64,000 bases of DNA from NCBI GenBank assembly GCA_030998225.1, contig JAPYXD010000715.1:5646501-5710500 (forward strand). The letters run 5' to 3'. The notes under the pieces are model-generated. The model was not told where the DNA came from, searched no databases, and saw only the letters and a list, made by a program, of their open reading frames with translations. This DNA comes from Diplolepis rosae. Lineage: Eukaryota; Arthropoda; Insecta; Hymenoptera; Diplolepididae. Positions 10,353 through 23,300 of this stretch are shown here, piece by piece. Position 1 is the stretch's first letter. Each line of letters starts with the position of its first letter. A program made the position numbers and the translations under genes.

Positions 10353-11924
10353 TTGGGTTCCCAGCTTGACTTCCCGTAGGAAAAATATATTATAAACAGC
10401 TAGACTCCTGAATTTAATTTTAGAATGTCGGGACAGTAGAAATACCCTTTGGCCATCTTAATGTTTATCTCTCATCTTAACTTCCCTGAACGAACAGTAT
10501 TTTAAGCACATGGAGTACTAGACATAATTTTTAGCATGTCGAGACCTTAAAAATATCACCCGGGGATCTAGAAATTGGGTTCCCAGCTTGATTTCTCGTA
10601 GGAAAAATATATTATAAACAGCTAGACTCCTGAATTTAATTTTAGAATGACGGAAAAGTAGAAATACCTTTTGGCCATCTTAATGTTCAGATCTCATCTT
10701 AACTTCCCTGAAGAAGCAGTATTTTGAGCACTTCGACTACTACGTATCGTATTTAAAAGGCTGGAATCACCAAAATACCACCCAGTAATCATACATTTTA
10801 CTTCCTAGCTTAAGTTCACTTCGGACCATCTATTTTAAGCACATGGAGTACTAGGCATCACTTTTAGAATGATTGGACCTTAAAAATATCCACCGGGTAT
10901 CTCAAATTGAGGTTCCCAGCTTGACTTCCAGTAGGAAAAATATATTATAAACAGCTAGAATAATGTATTTAATTTTAGAATGACGGGACAGTAGAATTAC
11001 ATTTTGGACATCTTAATGTTTAGCTCTCACCTTAACTGCCCTGAAGAATCATTATTTTGAGCACTTCGACTACTACGTATCGTTTTTAAAAGGCTGGAAT
11101 CACCAAAATACCACCCAGTAATCATACATTTTACTTCCTAGCTTAAGTTCACTTCGGAACATCTATTTTAAGCACATGGACTACTAGACATAATCTTTAG
11201 AATGACTGGACCTTAAAAATATCCACCGGGTATCTCAAATTGAGGTTCCCAGCTTGACTTCCCGTAGGAAAAATATATTATAAACAGCTAGACTAATGTA
11301 TTTAATTTTAGAATGACGGGACAGTAGAAATAACTTTTGGACATCTTAATGTTTAGCTCTCATCTTAACTTACCTGAAAGAGCAGTATTTTGAGCACATG
11401 TAGTATTATACATAATGTTTAGGATGTCGAGACATTAAAAATATCACCCGGGTATCTCAAAATTGGGTTCCCAGCTTGTCTTCCCGTGGGAAGAATATAT
11501 TATGAACAGCTAGACTCCTGAATTTAATTTTAGATTGTCGGGACAGTAGAAATACCCTTTGGCCATCTTAATGTTTATCTCTCATCTTAACTTCCCTGAA
11601 CGAACAGTATTTTAAGCACATGGAGTACTAGACATAATTTTTAGCATGTCGAGACCTTAAAAATATCACCCGGGTAACTGAAAATTGGGTTCCCAGCTTG
11701 ACTTCCCGTAGGAAAAATATAATATAAACAGCTAGACTAATGTATTTAATTTTAGAATGACGGGACAGTAGAAATAACATTTGGACATCTTAATGTTTAG
11801 CTCTCATCTTAACTTCCCTGAAAGAGCAGTATTTTGAGCACATGTAGTATTATACATAATTTTTAGGATGTCGAGACCTTAAAAATATCACCCGGGTATC
11901 TCAAAATTGGGTTCCCAGCTTGAC

Positions 11925-14900
11925 TTCCCGTAGGAAAAATATATTATAAACGGCTAGACTAATGAATTTAATTTTAGAATGACGGGACAGTAGAAATACC
12001 TTTTGGCCATCTTACTGTTTAGCTCTCATCTTAACTTCCCGGAGGAAGCAGTAGTTTGTGCACATGGACTACTACATATGATTTTTAGAATGCTGGAATC
12101 TCTAAAATACCACCCAGTTATCATCGATTTCAGTTATCAGCTCTAGTTACCTTTGGAACATGTGTTTTCAGCACATGAAGTACTAGACGTAATTTTTAGT
12201 CTGTCGAAACTTCAGAAATATCAGCTGGGTATCTTAGATTTGGGTTCTATGCTTGACTTCCCGTAGGAAAAATATATTATAAACGGCTAGACTCCTGAAT
12301 TTAATTTTAGAATGACGGGACAGTAGAAATACCTTTTGGCCATCTTACTGTTTAGCTCTCATCTTAACTTCCCTGAGGAAGCAGTATTTTGTGCACATGG
12401 ACTACTACATGTCATTTTTAGAATGCTGGAATCACTAAAATACCACCCAGTTATCATACATTTCAGTTATCAGCTCTAGTTCCCTTGGGAACATGTGTTT
12501 TCAGCACATGGAGTACTAGACATAATTTTTAGGATGTCGAGACAGAAATGTCAGCCGGGTATCTCAACATTGGGTTCCCAGCTTGACTTCCCGTAGGAAA
12601 AATATATTATAAACGGCTAGACTAATGTATTTAATTTTAGAATGACGGGACAGTAGAAATACCATTTGTCCATCTTAATGTTTAGCTCTCATCTTAACTT
12701 CCCTGAAGAAGCAGTACTTTTAGCACATGGACGACTACATATCATTTTTAGAATGCTGGAATCTCTAAAATAACACCCAGTTATCATACATTTCAGTTAT
12801 CAGCTCTAGTTCCCTTTGGAACATGTATTTTCAGCACATGGAATACTAGACATAATTTTTAGGATGTCGAGACAGAAATGTCAGCCGGGTATCTCTACAT
12901 TGGGTTTCGAGCTTGATTTCCAGTAGGAAAAATATAGTATAAAAAGCTAGATTCCAGAATTTAATTATAGAATGACGTGACAGTAGAAATACCTTTTGGC
13001 CATTTTAATGTTTAGCTCTCATCTTAGCTTCCCTAATGAAGCAGTATTTTCAGCACATGGACTACTGCATATCATTTTTAGAATGCTGGAATCACTAAAA
13101 TACCACTCAGTTATCATACATTTTAGTTCCTAGCTTAAGTTCCCTATGGGACATGTATTTTAAGCACATGGAATACTAGACATAATTTTTAGGATGTCGA
13201 GACAGAAATATCAGCCGGGTATCTCAACATTGGGTTCCCAGCTTGACTTCCGGTAGGAAAAATATATTATAAACGGCTAGACTCCTGAATTTAATTTTAG
13301 AATGAAGGGACAGTAGAAATACCTTTTGGCCATCTCAATGTTTAGCTCTCAACTTAACTTCCCTGAGGAAGCAGTATTTTGAGCACATGGACTACTACAT
13401 TTCATTTTTAGAATGCTGGAATCTCTAAAATACCACCCAGTCATCATACATTTCAGTTCTCAGCTCTAGTTCCCTTTGGAACATGTATTTTCAGCACATG
13501 GAATACTAGACATAATTTTTAGGATGTCGAGACAGAAATGTCAGCCGGGTATCTCAACATTGGGTTCCCAGCTTGACTTCCCGTAGGAAAAATATATTAT
13601 AAACGGCTAGACTAATGTATTAAATTTTAGAATGACGGGACAGTAGAAATAACATTTTGCAACCTTAATGTTTAGCTCTCATCTTTACTTCCCTGAAGAA
13701 GCAGTATTTTCAGCACATAAAATACTAGACATAATTTTTAGAATGACTGGACCTTAAGAATATCACCCGTGTATCTAGAAATTGGGTTCCCAGCTTGATT
13801 TCCCGTAGGAAAATATATTATAAACAGCTAGTCTCCTGAATTTAATTTTAGAATGACGGGACAGTAGAAATACCTTTTGGCCATCTTAATGTTTAGCTCT
13901 CATCTTAACTTCCCTGAGGAAGCAGTATTTTGTGCACATGGACTACTACATATGATTTTTAGAATGCTGGAATCTCTAAAATACCACCCAGTTATCATAT
14001 ATTTCAGTTCTCAGCTCTAGTTTCCTTTGGAACATGTGTTTTCAGCACATGAAGTACTAGACATAATTTTTAGAATGTCGAGACTTTAAAAATATCAGCC
14101 GGGTATCTCAACATTGGGTTCCCAGTTTGACTTCCCGTAGGAAAAATATATTATAAACGGCTAGACTCCTGAATTTAATTTTAGAATGACAGGACAGTAG
14201 AAATACCCTTTGGCCATTTTAATGTTTAGCTCTCATCTTAGCTTCCCTAATGAAGCAGTGTTTTCAGCACATGGAATACTGCATATCATTTTTAGAATGC
14301 TGGAATCACTAAAATACCACTCAGTTATCATACATTTTAGTTCCTAGCTTAAGTTCCCTTTGGGACATGTATTTTAAGCAGATGGAGTACTCGACATAAT
14401 TTTTAGAATGATTGGACCTTAAAAATATCCCCCCGGTACCTAGAAATTGTGGTTTCCAGCTTGATTTCCCGTAGGAAAAATATATTATAAAAAGCTAGAC
14501 TCCAGATTCTAATTTTAGAATGACGTTACAGTAGAAATGCATTTTGGCCATTTTAATGTTTAGCTCTCATCTTAACTGCCCTGAAGAAGCAGTACTTTTA
14601 GCACATGGACAACTATATATCATTTTTAGAATGCCGGAATCTCTAAAATATCACCCAGTTATCATACATTTCAGTTATCAGCTCTATTTCCCTTTGGAAC
14701 ATGTGTTTTCAGCACATGAAGTACTAGACATAATTTTTAGTCTGTCGAATCTTCAGAAATATCAGCTAGGTATCTTAGATTTGGGTTCTATGCTTGACTT
14801 CCCGTAGGAAAAATATATTATAAACAGCTAGTCTCCTGAATTTAATTTTAGAATGACGGGACAGTAGAAATACCTTTTGGCCATCTTAATGTTTAGCTCT

Positions 14901-15131
14901 CATCTTAACTTCCCTGAGGAAGCAGTATTTTGTGCACATGGACTACTACATATGATTTTTAGAATGCTGGAATCTCTAAAATACCACCCAGTTATCATAG
15001 ATTTCAGTTCTCAGCTCTAGTTACCTTTGGAACATGTGTTTTCAGCACATGAAGTACTAGACATAATTTTTAGTCTGTCGAAACTTCAGAAATATCAGCT
15101 GGGTATCTTAGATTTGGGTTCTATGCTTGAC
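11925..15131 (+). repeat. 3.2-kb HOR, copy 3 (3,207 bp)
   Basis: The array returns here to nearly pure long monomers. Boundaries lie at 11925, 12258, 12588, 12918, 13248, 13578, 13800, 14132, 14466 and 14799, with the single short monomer at 13578-13799, exactly as in copy 2. One monomer (from 14466) is recombinant relative to copy 2. Its C subunit has the CTCCAGATT and GACGTTACAGTAGAAATGC variants, where copy 2 has TTCCAGAATT and GACGGGACAG. The first monomer begins in mixed-array sequence and changes to the long-block type within C (around 11950-12010). Confidence 0.88.
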
Positions 15132-17344
15132 TTCCCGTAGGAAAAATATATTATAAACGGCTAGACTCCTGAATTTAATTTTAGAATGACGGGACAGTAG
15201 AAATACCTTTTGGCCATCTTACTGTTTAGCTCTCATCTTAACTTCCCTGAGGAAGCAGTATTTTGTGCACATGGACTACTACATATGATTTTTAGAATGC
15301 TGGAATCTCTAAAATACCACCCAGTTATCATCGATTTCAGTTCCCAGCTCTAGTTACCTTTGGAACATGTGTTTTCAGCACATGAAGTACTAGACATAAT
15401 TTTTAGTCTGTCGAAACTTCCGAAATATCAGCTGGGTATCTTAGATTTGGGTTCTATGCTTGACTTCCCGTAGGAAAAATATATTATAAACGGCTAGACT
15501 CCTGAATTTAATTTTAGAATGACGGGACAGTAGAAATACCTTTTGGCCATCTTACTGTTTAGCTCTCATCTTAACTTCCCTGAGGAAGCAGTATTTTGTG
15601 CACATGGACTACTACATGTCATTTTTAGACTGCTGGAATCACTAAAATACCACCCAGTTATCATACATTTCAGTTATCAGCTCTAGTTCCCTTGGGAACA
15701 TGTGTTTTCAGCACATGGAGTACTAGACATAATTTTTAGGATGTCGAGACAGAAATGTCAGCCGGGTATCTCAACATTGGGTTCCCAGCTTGACTTCCCG
15801 TAGGAAAAATATATTATAAACGGCTAGACTAATGTATTTAATTTTAGAATGACGGGACAGTAGAAATACCATTTGTCCATCTTAATGTTTAGCTCTCATC
15901 TTAACTTCCCTGAAGAAGCAGTACTTTTAGCACATGGACGACTACATATCATTTTTAGAATGCTGGAATCTCTAAAATAACACCCAGTTATCATACATTT
16001 CAGTTATCAGCTCTAGTTCCCTTTGGAACATGTATTTTCAGCACATGGAATACTAGACATAATTTTTAGGATGTCGAGACAGAAATGTCAGCCGGGTATC
16101 TCAACATTGGGTTCCCAGCTTGACTTCCCGTAGTTAAAATATATTATAAACGGCTAGACTAATGTATTAAATTTTAGAATGACGGGACAGTAGAAATAAC
16201 ATTTTGCAACCTTAATGTTTAGCTCTCATCTTTACTTCCCTGAAGAAGCAGTATTTTCAGCACATAAAATACTAGACATAATTTTTAGAATGACTGGACC
16301 TTAAGAATATCTCCCGTGTATCTAGAAATTGGGTTCCCAGCTTGATTTCCCGTAGGAAAATATATTATAAACAGCTAGTCTCCTGAATTTAATTTTAGAA
16401 TGACGGGACAGTAGAAATACCTTTTGGCCATCTTAATGTTTAGCTCTCATCTTAACTTCCCTGAGGAAGCAGTATTTTGTGCACATGGACTACTACATAT
16501 GATTTTTAGAATGCTGGAATCTCTAAAATACCACCCAGTTATCATATATTTCAGTTCTCAGCTCTAGTTTCCTTTGGAACATGTGTTTTCAGCACATGAA
16601 GTACTAGACATAATTTTTAGAATGTCGAGACTTTAAAAATATCAGCCGGGTATCTCAACATTGGGTTCCCAGTTTGACTTCCCGTAGGAAAAATATATTA
16701 TAAACGGCTAGACTCCTGAATTTAATTTTAGAATGACGGGACAGTAGAAATACACTTTGGCCATTTTAATGTTTAGCTCTCATCTTAGCTTCCCTAATGA
16801 AGCAGTATTTTCAGCACATGGAATACTGCATATCATTTTTAGAATGCTGGAATCACTAAAATACCACTCAGTTATCATACATTTTAGTTCCTAGCTTAAG
16901 TTCCCTTTGGGACATGTATTTTAAGCAGATGGAGTACTCGACATAATTTTTAGAATGATTGGACCTTAAAAATATCCCCCCGGTACCTAGAAATTGGGTT
17001 TCCAGCTTGATTTCCCGTAGGAAAAATATATTATAAAAAGCTAGACTCCAGATTTTAATTTTAGAATGACGTGACAGTAGAAATACCTTTTGGCCATCTT
17101 AATGTTTAGCTCTCATCTTAACTTCCCTGAGGAAGCAGTATTTTGTGCACATGGACTACTACATATGATTTTTAGAATTCTGGAATCTCTAAAATACCAC
17201 CCAGTTATCATAGATTTCAGTTCTCAGCTCTAGTTACCTTTGGAACATGTGTTTTCAGTACATGAAGTACTAGACATAATTTTTAGTCTGTCGAAACTTC
17301 AGAAATATCAGCTGGGTATCTTAGATTTGGGTTCTATGCTTGAC
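15132..17344 (+). repeat. 3.2-kb HOR, copy 4, shortened by three monomers
   Basis: Boundaries fall at 15132, 15465, 15795, 16125, 16347, 16679 and 17012. Relative to copy 3 it lacks two adjacent 330-bp monomers between 15.8 and 16.1 kb. It also lacks one 333-bp monomer near 17.0 kb (the one carrying the 87-codon open frame in copies 1 to 3). Both losses are whole monomers, as expected from unequal crossing over. Near the first junction a local change, GTAGTTAAAATA for GTAGGAAAAATA, sits at 16131. Confidence 0.85.
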
Positions 17345-20339
17345 TTCCCGTAGGAAAAATATATTATAAACAGCTAGTCTCCTGAATTTAATTTTAGAAT
17401 GACGGGACAGTAGAAATACCTTTTGGCCATCTTAATGTTTAGCTCTCATCTTAACTTCCCTGAAGAAGCAGAATTTTGAGCACTTCAACTATGACGTATC
17501 GTTTTTAAAATGCTGGAATCTCTAAAATACCACTCAGTTATCATACATTTCAGTTCTCAGCTCCAGTTCCCTTTGGAACATGTATTTTCAGCACATGTAG
17601 TACTAGACATAATTTTTAGAATGATTGGACCTTAAAAATATCTCCCGCGTATCGAGAAATTGGGTTCCCAGCTTGACTTCCCGTAGGATAAATATATTAT
17701 AAACAGATAGACTCCCGAATTTAATTTTAGAATGACGGGACAGTAGAAATACCATTTGGCCATCTTAATGTTTAGCTCTCATCTGAACTTCACTGAAGAA
17801 GCAGTATTTTGAGCACTTCGACTACTACGTATCGTTTTTAAAATGCTGGAATCACCAAAATACCACCCAGATATCATACATTTTACTTCCTAGCTTAAGT
17901 TCGCTTCGGAACATCTATTTTAAGCACATGGAGTACTAGGCATAACTTTTAGAATGATTGGCCTTAAAAATATCCACCGGGTATCTAGAAATGGGGTCGC
18001 AGCTTGATTTCCAGCAGGAAAAATATATTATAAACAGCTAGAATAATGTATTTAATTTTAGAATGACGGGACAGTAGAATTACATTTTGGACATCTTAAT
18101 GTTTAGCTCTCATCTTAACCTCCCTGAAGAAGCAGTATTTTAAGCACATGTAGTACTAGACATAATTTTTAGAACGATTGGACCTTAAAAATATCAACCG
18201 GGGATCTAGAAATTGGGTTCCCAGCTTGTTTTCTCGTAGGAAAAATATATTATAAACAGCTAGACTCCTGAATTTAATTTTAGAATGACGGAAAAGTAGA
18301 AATACCTTTTGGCCATCTTAATGTTCAGATCTCATCTTAACTTCCCTGAAGAAGCAGTATTTTGAGCACATGGAGTAGTGCATATCATTTTTAGAATGCT
18401 GGAATCTCTAAAATACCACTCAGTTATCATACATTTCAGTTCTCAGCTCCAGTTCCCTTTGGAACATGTATTTTCAGCACATGTAGTACTAGACATAATT
18501 TTTAGAATGATTGGACCTTAAAAATATCACCCGGGTATCTCAAAATTGGGTTCCCAGCTTGACTTCCCGGAGGAAAAATATATTATAAACAGCTAGACTC
18601 CTGAATTTAATTTTAGAATGACGGGACAGTAGAAATACCATTTGGCCATCTTAATGCTTAGCTCTCATCTGAACTTCCCTGAAGAAGCAGTATTTTGAGC
18701 ACTTCGACTATGACGTATCGTTTTTAAAATGCTGGAATCACCAAAATACCACCCAGATATCATACATTTTACTTCCTAGCTTAAGTTCGCTTCGGACCAT
18801 CTATTTTAAGCACATGGAGTACTAGGCATCACTTTTATAATGATTGGACCTTAAAAATATCCACCGGGTATCTAGAAATGGGGTCCCAGCTTGATTTCCA
18901 GTAGGAAAAATATATTATAAACAGCTAGAATAATGTATTTAATTTTAGAATGACGGGACAGTAGAATTACATTTTGGACATCTTGATGTTTAGCTCTCAT
19001 CTTAACTTCCCTGAAGAAGCAGTATTTTAAGCACATGGACTACTAGACATAATCTTTAGAATGAATGGACCTTAAAAATATCACCCGCGTATCTCAAATT
19101 GAGGTTCCCAGCTTGACTTCCTGTAGGAAAAATATATTATAAACGGCTAGACTAATGTATTTAATTTTAGAATGACGGGACAGTAGAAGTACCATTTGTC
19201 CATCTTAATGTTTAGCTCTCATCTGAACTTCCCTGAAGAAGGAGTATTTTAAGCACATGGAATACTAGACATAATTTTTAGGATGTCGAGACCTTAAAAA
19301 TATCACCCGGGTATCTCATTATTGGGTTCCCAGCTTGACTTCCCGTAGGAAAAATATATTATAAACAGCTAGTCTCCTGAATTTAATTTTAGAATGACGG
19401 GACAGTAGAAATACCTTTTGGCCATCTTAATGTTTAGGTCTCATCTTAACTTCCCTGAAAGAGCAGTATTTTGAGCACATGTAGTATTATACATAATTTT
19501 TAGGATGTCGAGACCTTAAAAATATCACCCGGGTATCTCAAAATTGGGTTCCCAGCTTGACTTCTGGTAGGAAAAATATATTATAAACAGCTAGACACCT
19601 GAATTTAATTTTAGAATGACGGGACCATAGAATTACCTTTTGGCCATCTTAATGTTTATTTCTCATCTTAACTTCCCTGAAGAAGCGGTATTTTAAGCAC
19701 ATGGAGTACTGCATATCATTTTTAGAATGCTGGAATCTCTAAAATACCACTCAGTTATCATACAATTTCAGTTCTCAGCTCCAGTTACCTTTGGAACATG
19801 TATTTTCAGCACATGTAGTACTAGACATAATTTTTAGAATGATTGGACCTTAAAAATATCACCCGCGTATCGAGAAATTGGGTTCCCAGCTTGACTTCCC
19901 GTAGGAAAAATATTTTATAAACAGCTAGACTAATGTATTTAATTTTAGAATGACGGGACAGTAGAATTACATTTTGGACATCTTAATGTTTAGCTCTCAT
20001 CTTAACTTCCCTGAAAGAGCAGTATTTTAAGCACATGTAGTATTATACATAATTTTTAGGATGTCGAGACCTTAAAAATATCACCCGGGTATCTCAAAAT
20101 TGGGTTCCCAGCTTGACTTCCCGTAGGAAAAATATATTATAAACAGCTAGACTCCTGAATTTAATTTTAGAATGTCGGGACAGTAGAAATACCCTTTGGC
20201 CATCTTAATGTTTATCTCTCATCTTAACTTCCCTGAACGAACAGTATTTTAAGCACATGGAGTACTAGACATAATTTTTAGCATGTCGAGACCTTAAAAA
20301 TATCACCCGGGGATCTAGAAATTGGGTTCCCAGCTTGAT
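17345..20339 (+). repeat. Mixed array, second copy of 7597-10592
   Basis: This segment matches 7597-10592 at an offset of 9,748 bp (9,747 at its end), including the odd first monomer with AGCACTTCAACTATGACGTA. Differences are scattered substitutions, for example GAACATC for GACCATC at 17908 and ATCTTGATG at 18982. Together with copies 3 and 4 of the 3.2-kb HOR it forms the second half of a duplication of about 9.75 kb covering long-monomer plus mixed sequence. Confidence 0.88.
17812..17922 (+). repeat. Subunit A, lineage A2 (111 bp, CpG-richer)
   Basis: This is a clean example of the second A lineage. It starts AGCACTTCGACTACTACGTA instead of AGCACATGGA, reads TTTTTAAAATGCTGGAATCACC, and ends with AAGTTCGCTTCGGAAC. 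It has five CpG sites in an AT-rich background (two near its start, one in TATCG, two in TTCGCTTCG), clearly more than A1. Common variants have CTATGACGTATCG, AAAAGG for AAAATG, and GTAATC for GATATC. A2 is absent from the pure long-monomer blocks and frequent in the mixed arrays, so it marks the mixed lineage. Confidence 0.87.
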
Positions 20340-23300
20340 TTCTCGTAGGAAAAATATATTATAAACAGCTAGACTCCTGAATTTAATTTTAGAATGACGG
20401 AAAAGTAGAAATACCTTTTGGCCATCTTAATCTTCAGATCTCATCTTAACTTCCCTGAAGAAGCAGTATTTTGAGCACTTCGCCTACTACGTATCGTTTT
20501 TAAAAGGCTGGAATCACCAAAATACCACCCAGTAATCATACATTTTACTTCCTAGCTTAAGTTCGCTTCGGACCATCTATTTTAAGCACATGGAGTACTA
20601 GGCATCACTTTTAGCATGATTGGACCTTAAAAATATCCACCGGGTATCTCAAATTGAGGTTCCCAGCTTGACTTCCAGTAGGAAAAATATTTTATAAACA
20701 GCTAGACTAATGTATTTAATTTTAGAATGACGGGACAGTAGAATTACATTTTGGACATCTTAATGTTTAGCTCTCATCTTAACTTCCCTGAAGAAGCAGT
20801 ATTTTGAGCACTTCGACTACTACGTATCGTTTTTAAAAGGCTGGAATCACCAAAATACCACCCAGTAATCATACATTTTACTTCCTAGCTTAAGTTCACT
20901 TCGGAACATCTATTTTAAGCACATGGACTACTAGACATAATCTTTAGAATGACTGGACCTTAAAAATATCCACCGGGTATCTCAAATTGAGGTTCCCAGC
21001 TTGACTTCCAGTAGGAAAAATATTTTATAAACAGCTAGACTAATGTATTTAATTTTAGAATGACGGGACAGTAGAAATACCTTTTGGACATCTTAATGTT
21101 TAGCTCTCATCTTAACTTCCCTGAAAGAGCAGTATTTTGAGCACATGTAATATTATACATAATTTTTAGGATGTCGAGACCTTAAAAATATCACCCGGGT
21201 ATCTCAAAATTGGGTTCCCAGCTTGTCTTCCCGTGGGAAGAATATATTATGAACAGCTAGACTCCTGAATTTAATTTTAGATTGTCGGGACAGTAGAAAT
21301 ACCCTTTGGCCATCTTAATGTTTATCTCTCATCTTAACTTCCCTGAACGAACAGTATTTTAAGCACATGGAGTACTAGACATAATTTTTAGCATGTCGAG
21401 ACCTTAAAAATATCACCCGGGTAACTGAAAATTGGGTTCCCAGCTTGACTTCCCGTAGGAAAAATATAATATAAACAGCTAGACTAATGTATTTAATTTT
21501 AGAATGACGGGACAGTAGAAATAACTTTTTGGACACCTTAATGTTTAGCTCTCATCTTAACTTCCCTGAAAGAGCAGTATTTTGAGCACATGTAGTATTA
21601 TACATAATTTTTAGGATGTCGAGACCTTAAAAATATCACCCGGGTATCTCAAAATTGGGTTCCCAGCTTGACTTCCCGTAGGAAAAATATATTATAAACA
21701 GCTAGACTCCTGAATTTAATTTTAGAATGACGGGACAGTAGAAATACCATTTGGCCATCTTAATGTTTAGCTCTCCTCTGAACTTCCCTAAAGAAGCATT
21801 GTTTTGAGCACTTCGACTACTACGTATCGTTTTTAAAAGGCTGGAATCACCAAAATACCACCCAGTAATCATACATTTTACTTCCTAGCTTAAGTTCGCT
21901 TCGGACCATCTATTTTAAGCACATGGAGTACTAGGCATCACTTTTAGCATGATTGGACCTTAAAAATATCCACCGGGTATCTCAAATTGAGGTTCCCAGC
22001 TTGACTTCCAGTAGGAAAAATATTTTATAAACAGCTAGACTAATGTATTTAATTTTAGAATGACGGGACAGTAGAATTACATTTTGGACATCTTAATGTT
22101 TAGCTCTCATCTTAACTTCCCTGAAGAAGCAGTATTTTGAGCACTTCGACTACTATGTATCGTTTTTAAAAGGCTGGAATCACCAAAATACCACCCAGTA
22201 ATCATACATTTTACTTCCTAGCTTAAGTTCGCTTCGGACCATCTATTTTAAGCACATGGAGTACTAGGCATCACTTTTAGCATGATTGGACCTTAAAAAT
22301 ATCCACCGGGTATCTCAAATTGAGGTTCCCAGCTTGACTTCCCGTAGGAAAAATATATTATAAACAGCTAGACTCCTGAATTTAATTTTAGAATGACGGG
22401 ACAGTAGAAATACCATTTGGCCATCTTAATGTTTAGCTCTCCTCTGAACTTCCCTAAAGAAGCATTATTTTGAGCACTTCGACTACTACGTATCGTTTTT
22501 AAAAGGCTGGAATCACCAAAATACCACCCAGTAATCATACATTTTACTTCCTAGCTTAAGTTCACTTCGGAACATCTATTTTAAGCACATGGACTACTAG
22601 ACATAATCTTTAGAATGACTGGACCTTAAAAATATCACCCGAGTATCTCAAATTGAGGTTCCCAGCTTGACTTCCCGTAGGAAAAATATAGTAAAAACAG
22701 CTAGACTCCTGAATTTAATTTTAGAATGACGGGAACATAGAATTACATTTTGGACATCTTAATGTTTAGCTCTCATCTTAACTTCCCTGAAGAAGTAGTA
22801 TTTTGAGCACTTCGACTACTATGTATCGTTTTTAAAAGGCTGGAATCACCAAAATACCACCCAGTAATCATACATTTTACTTCCTAGCTTAAGTTCACTT
22901 CGGAACATCTATTTTAAGCACATGGACTACTAGACATAATCTTTAGAATGACTGGACCTTAAAAATGTCACCCGAGTATCTCAAATTGAGGTTCCCAGCT
23001 TGACTTCCCGTAGGAAAAATATAGTAAAAACAGCTAGACTCCTGAATTTAATTTTAGAATGACGGGAACATAGAATTACCTTTTGGCCATCTTAATGTTT
23101 AGCTCTCATCTTAACTTCCCTGAAGAAGCAGTATTTTAAGCACATGTAGTACTAGACATAATCTTTAGAATGACTGGACCTTAAAAATATCACCCGAGTG
23201 TCTCAAATTGACGTTGCCAGCTTGACATCTTGTAGGAAAAATATATTATAAACAGCTAGACTCCTGAATTTAATTTTAGAATGTCGGGACAGTAGAAATA

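Larger units (their letters stand above)
7930..11924 (+). repeat. Mixed long/short monomer array, block 1
   Basis: Fifteen monomers start at 7930, 8262, 8484, 8817, 9149, 9371, 9593, 9815, 10149, 10371, 10593, 10926, 11259, 11481 and 11703. Six are long (332-334 bp) and nine are short (222 bp). Long monomers use both A1 (8484, 9815) and A2 (7930, 8817, 10593, 10926). The whole segment recurs at 17678-21672 with an offset of 9,748 bp and only scattered differences. The block therefore exists twice, separated by the second long-monomer block. Confidence 0.9.

Noticed and set aside
10727..10837. CENP-B-box candidate on the plus strand in A2 (TTCGACTACTACGTA)
   Set aside because: It matches TTCG and the first two bases of CGGG but lacks the central A and the last two G bases, so it fits only 6 of 9 positions.
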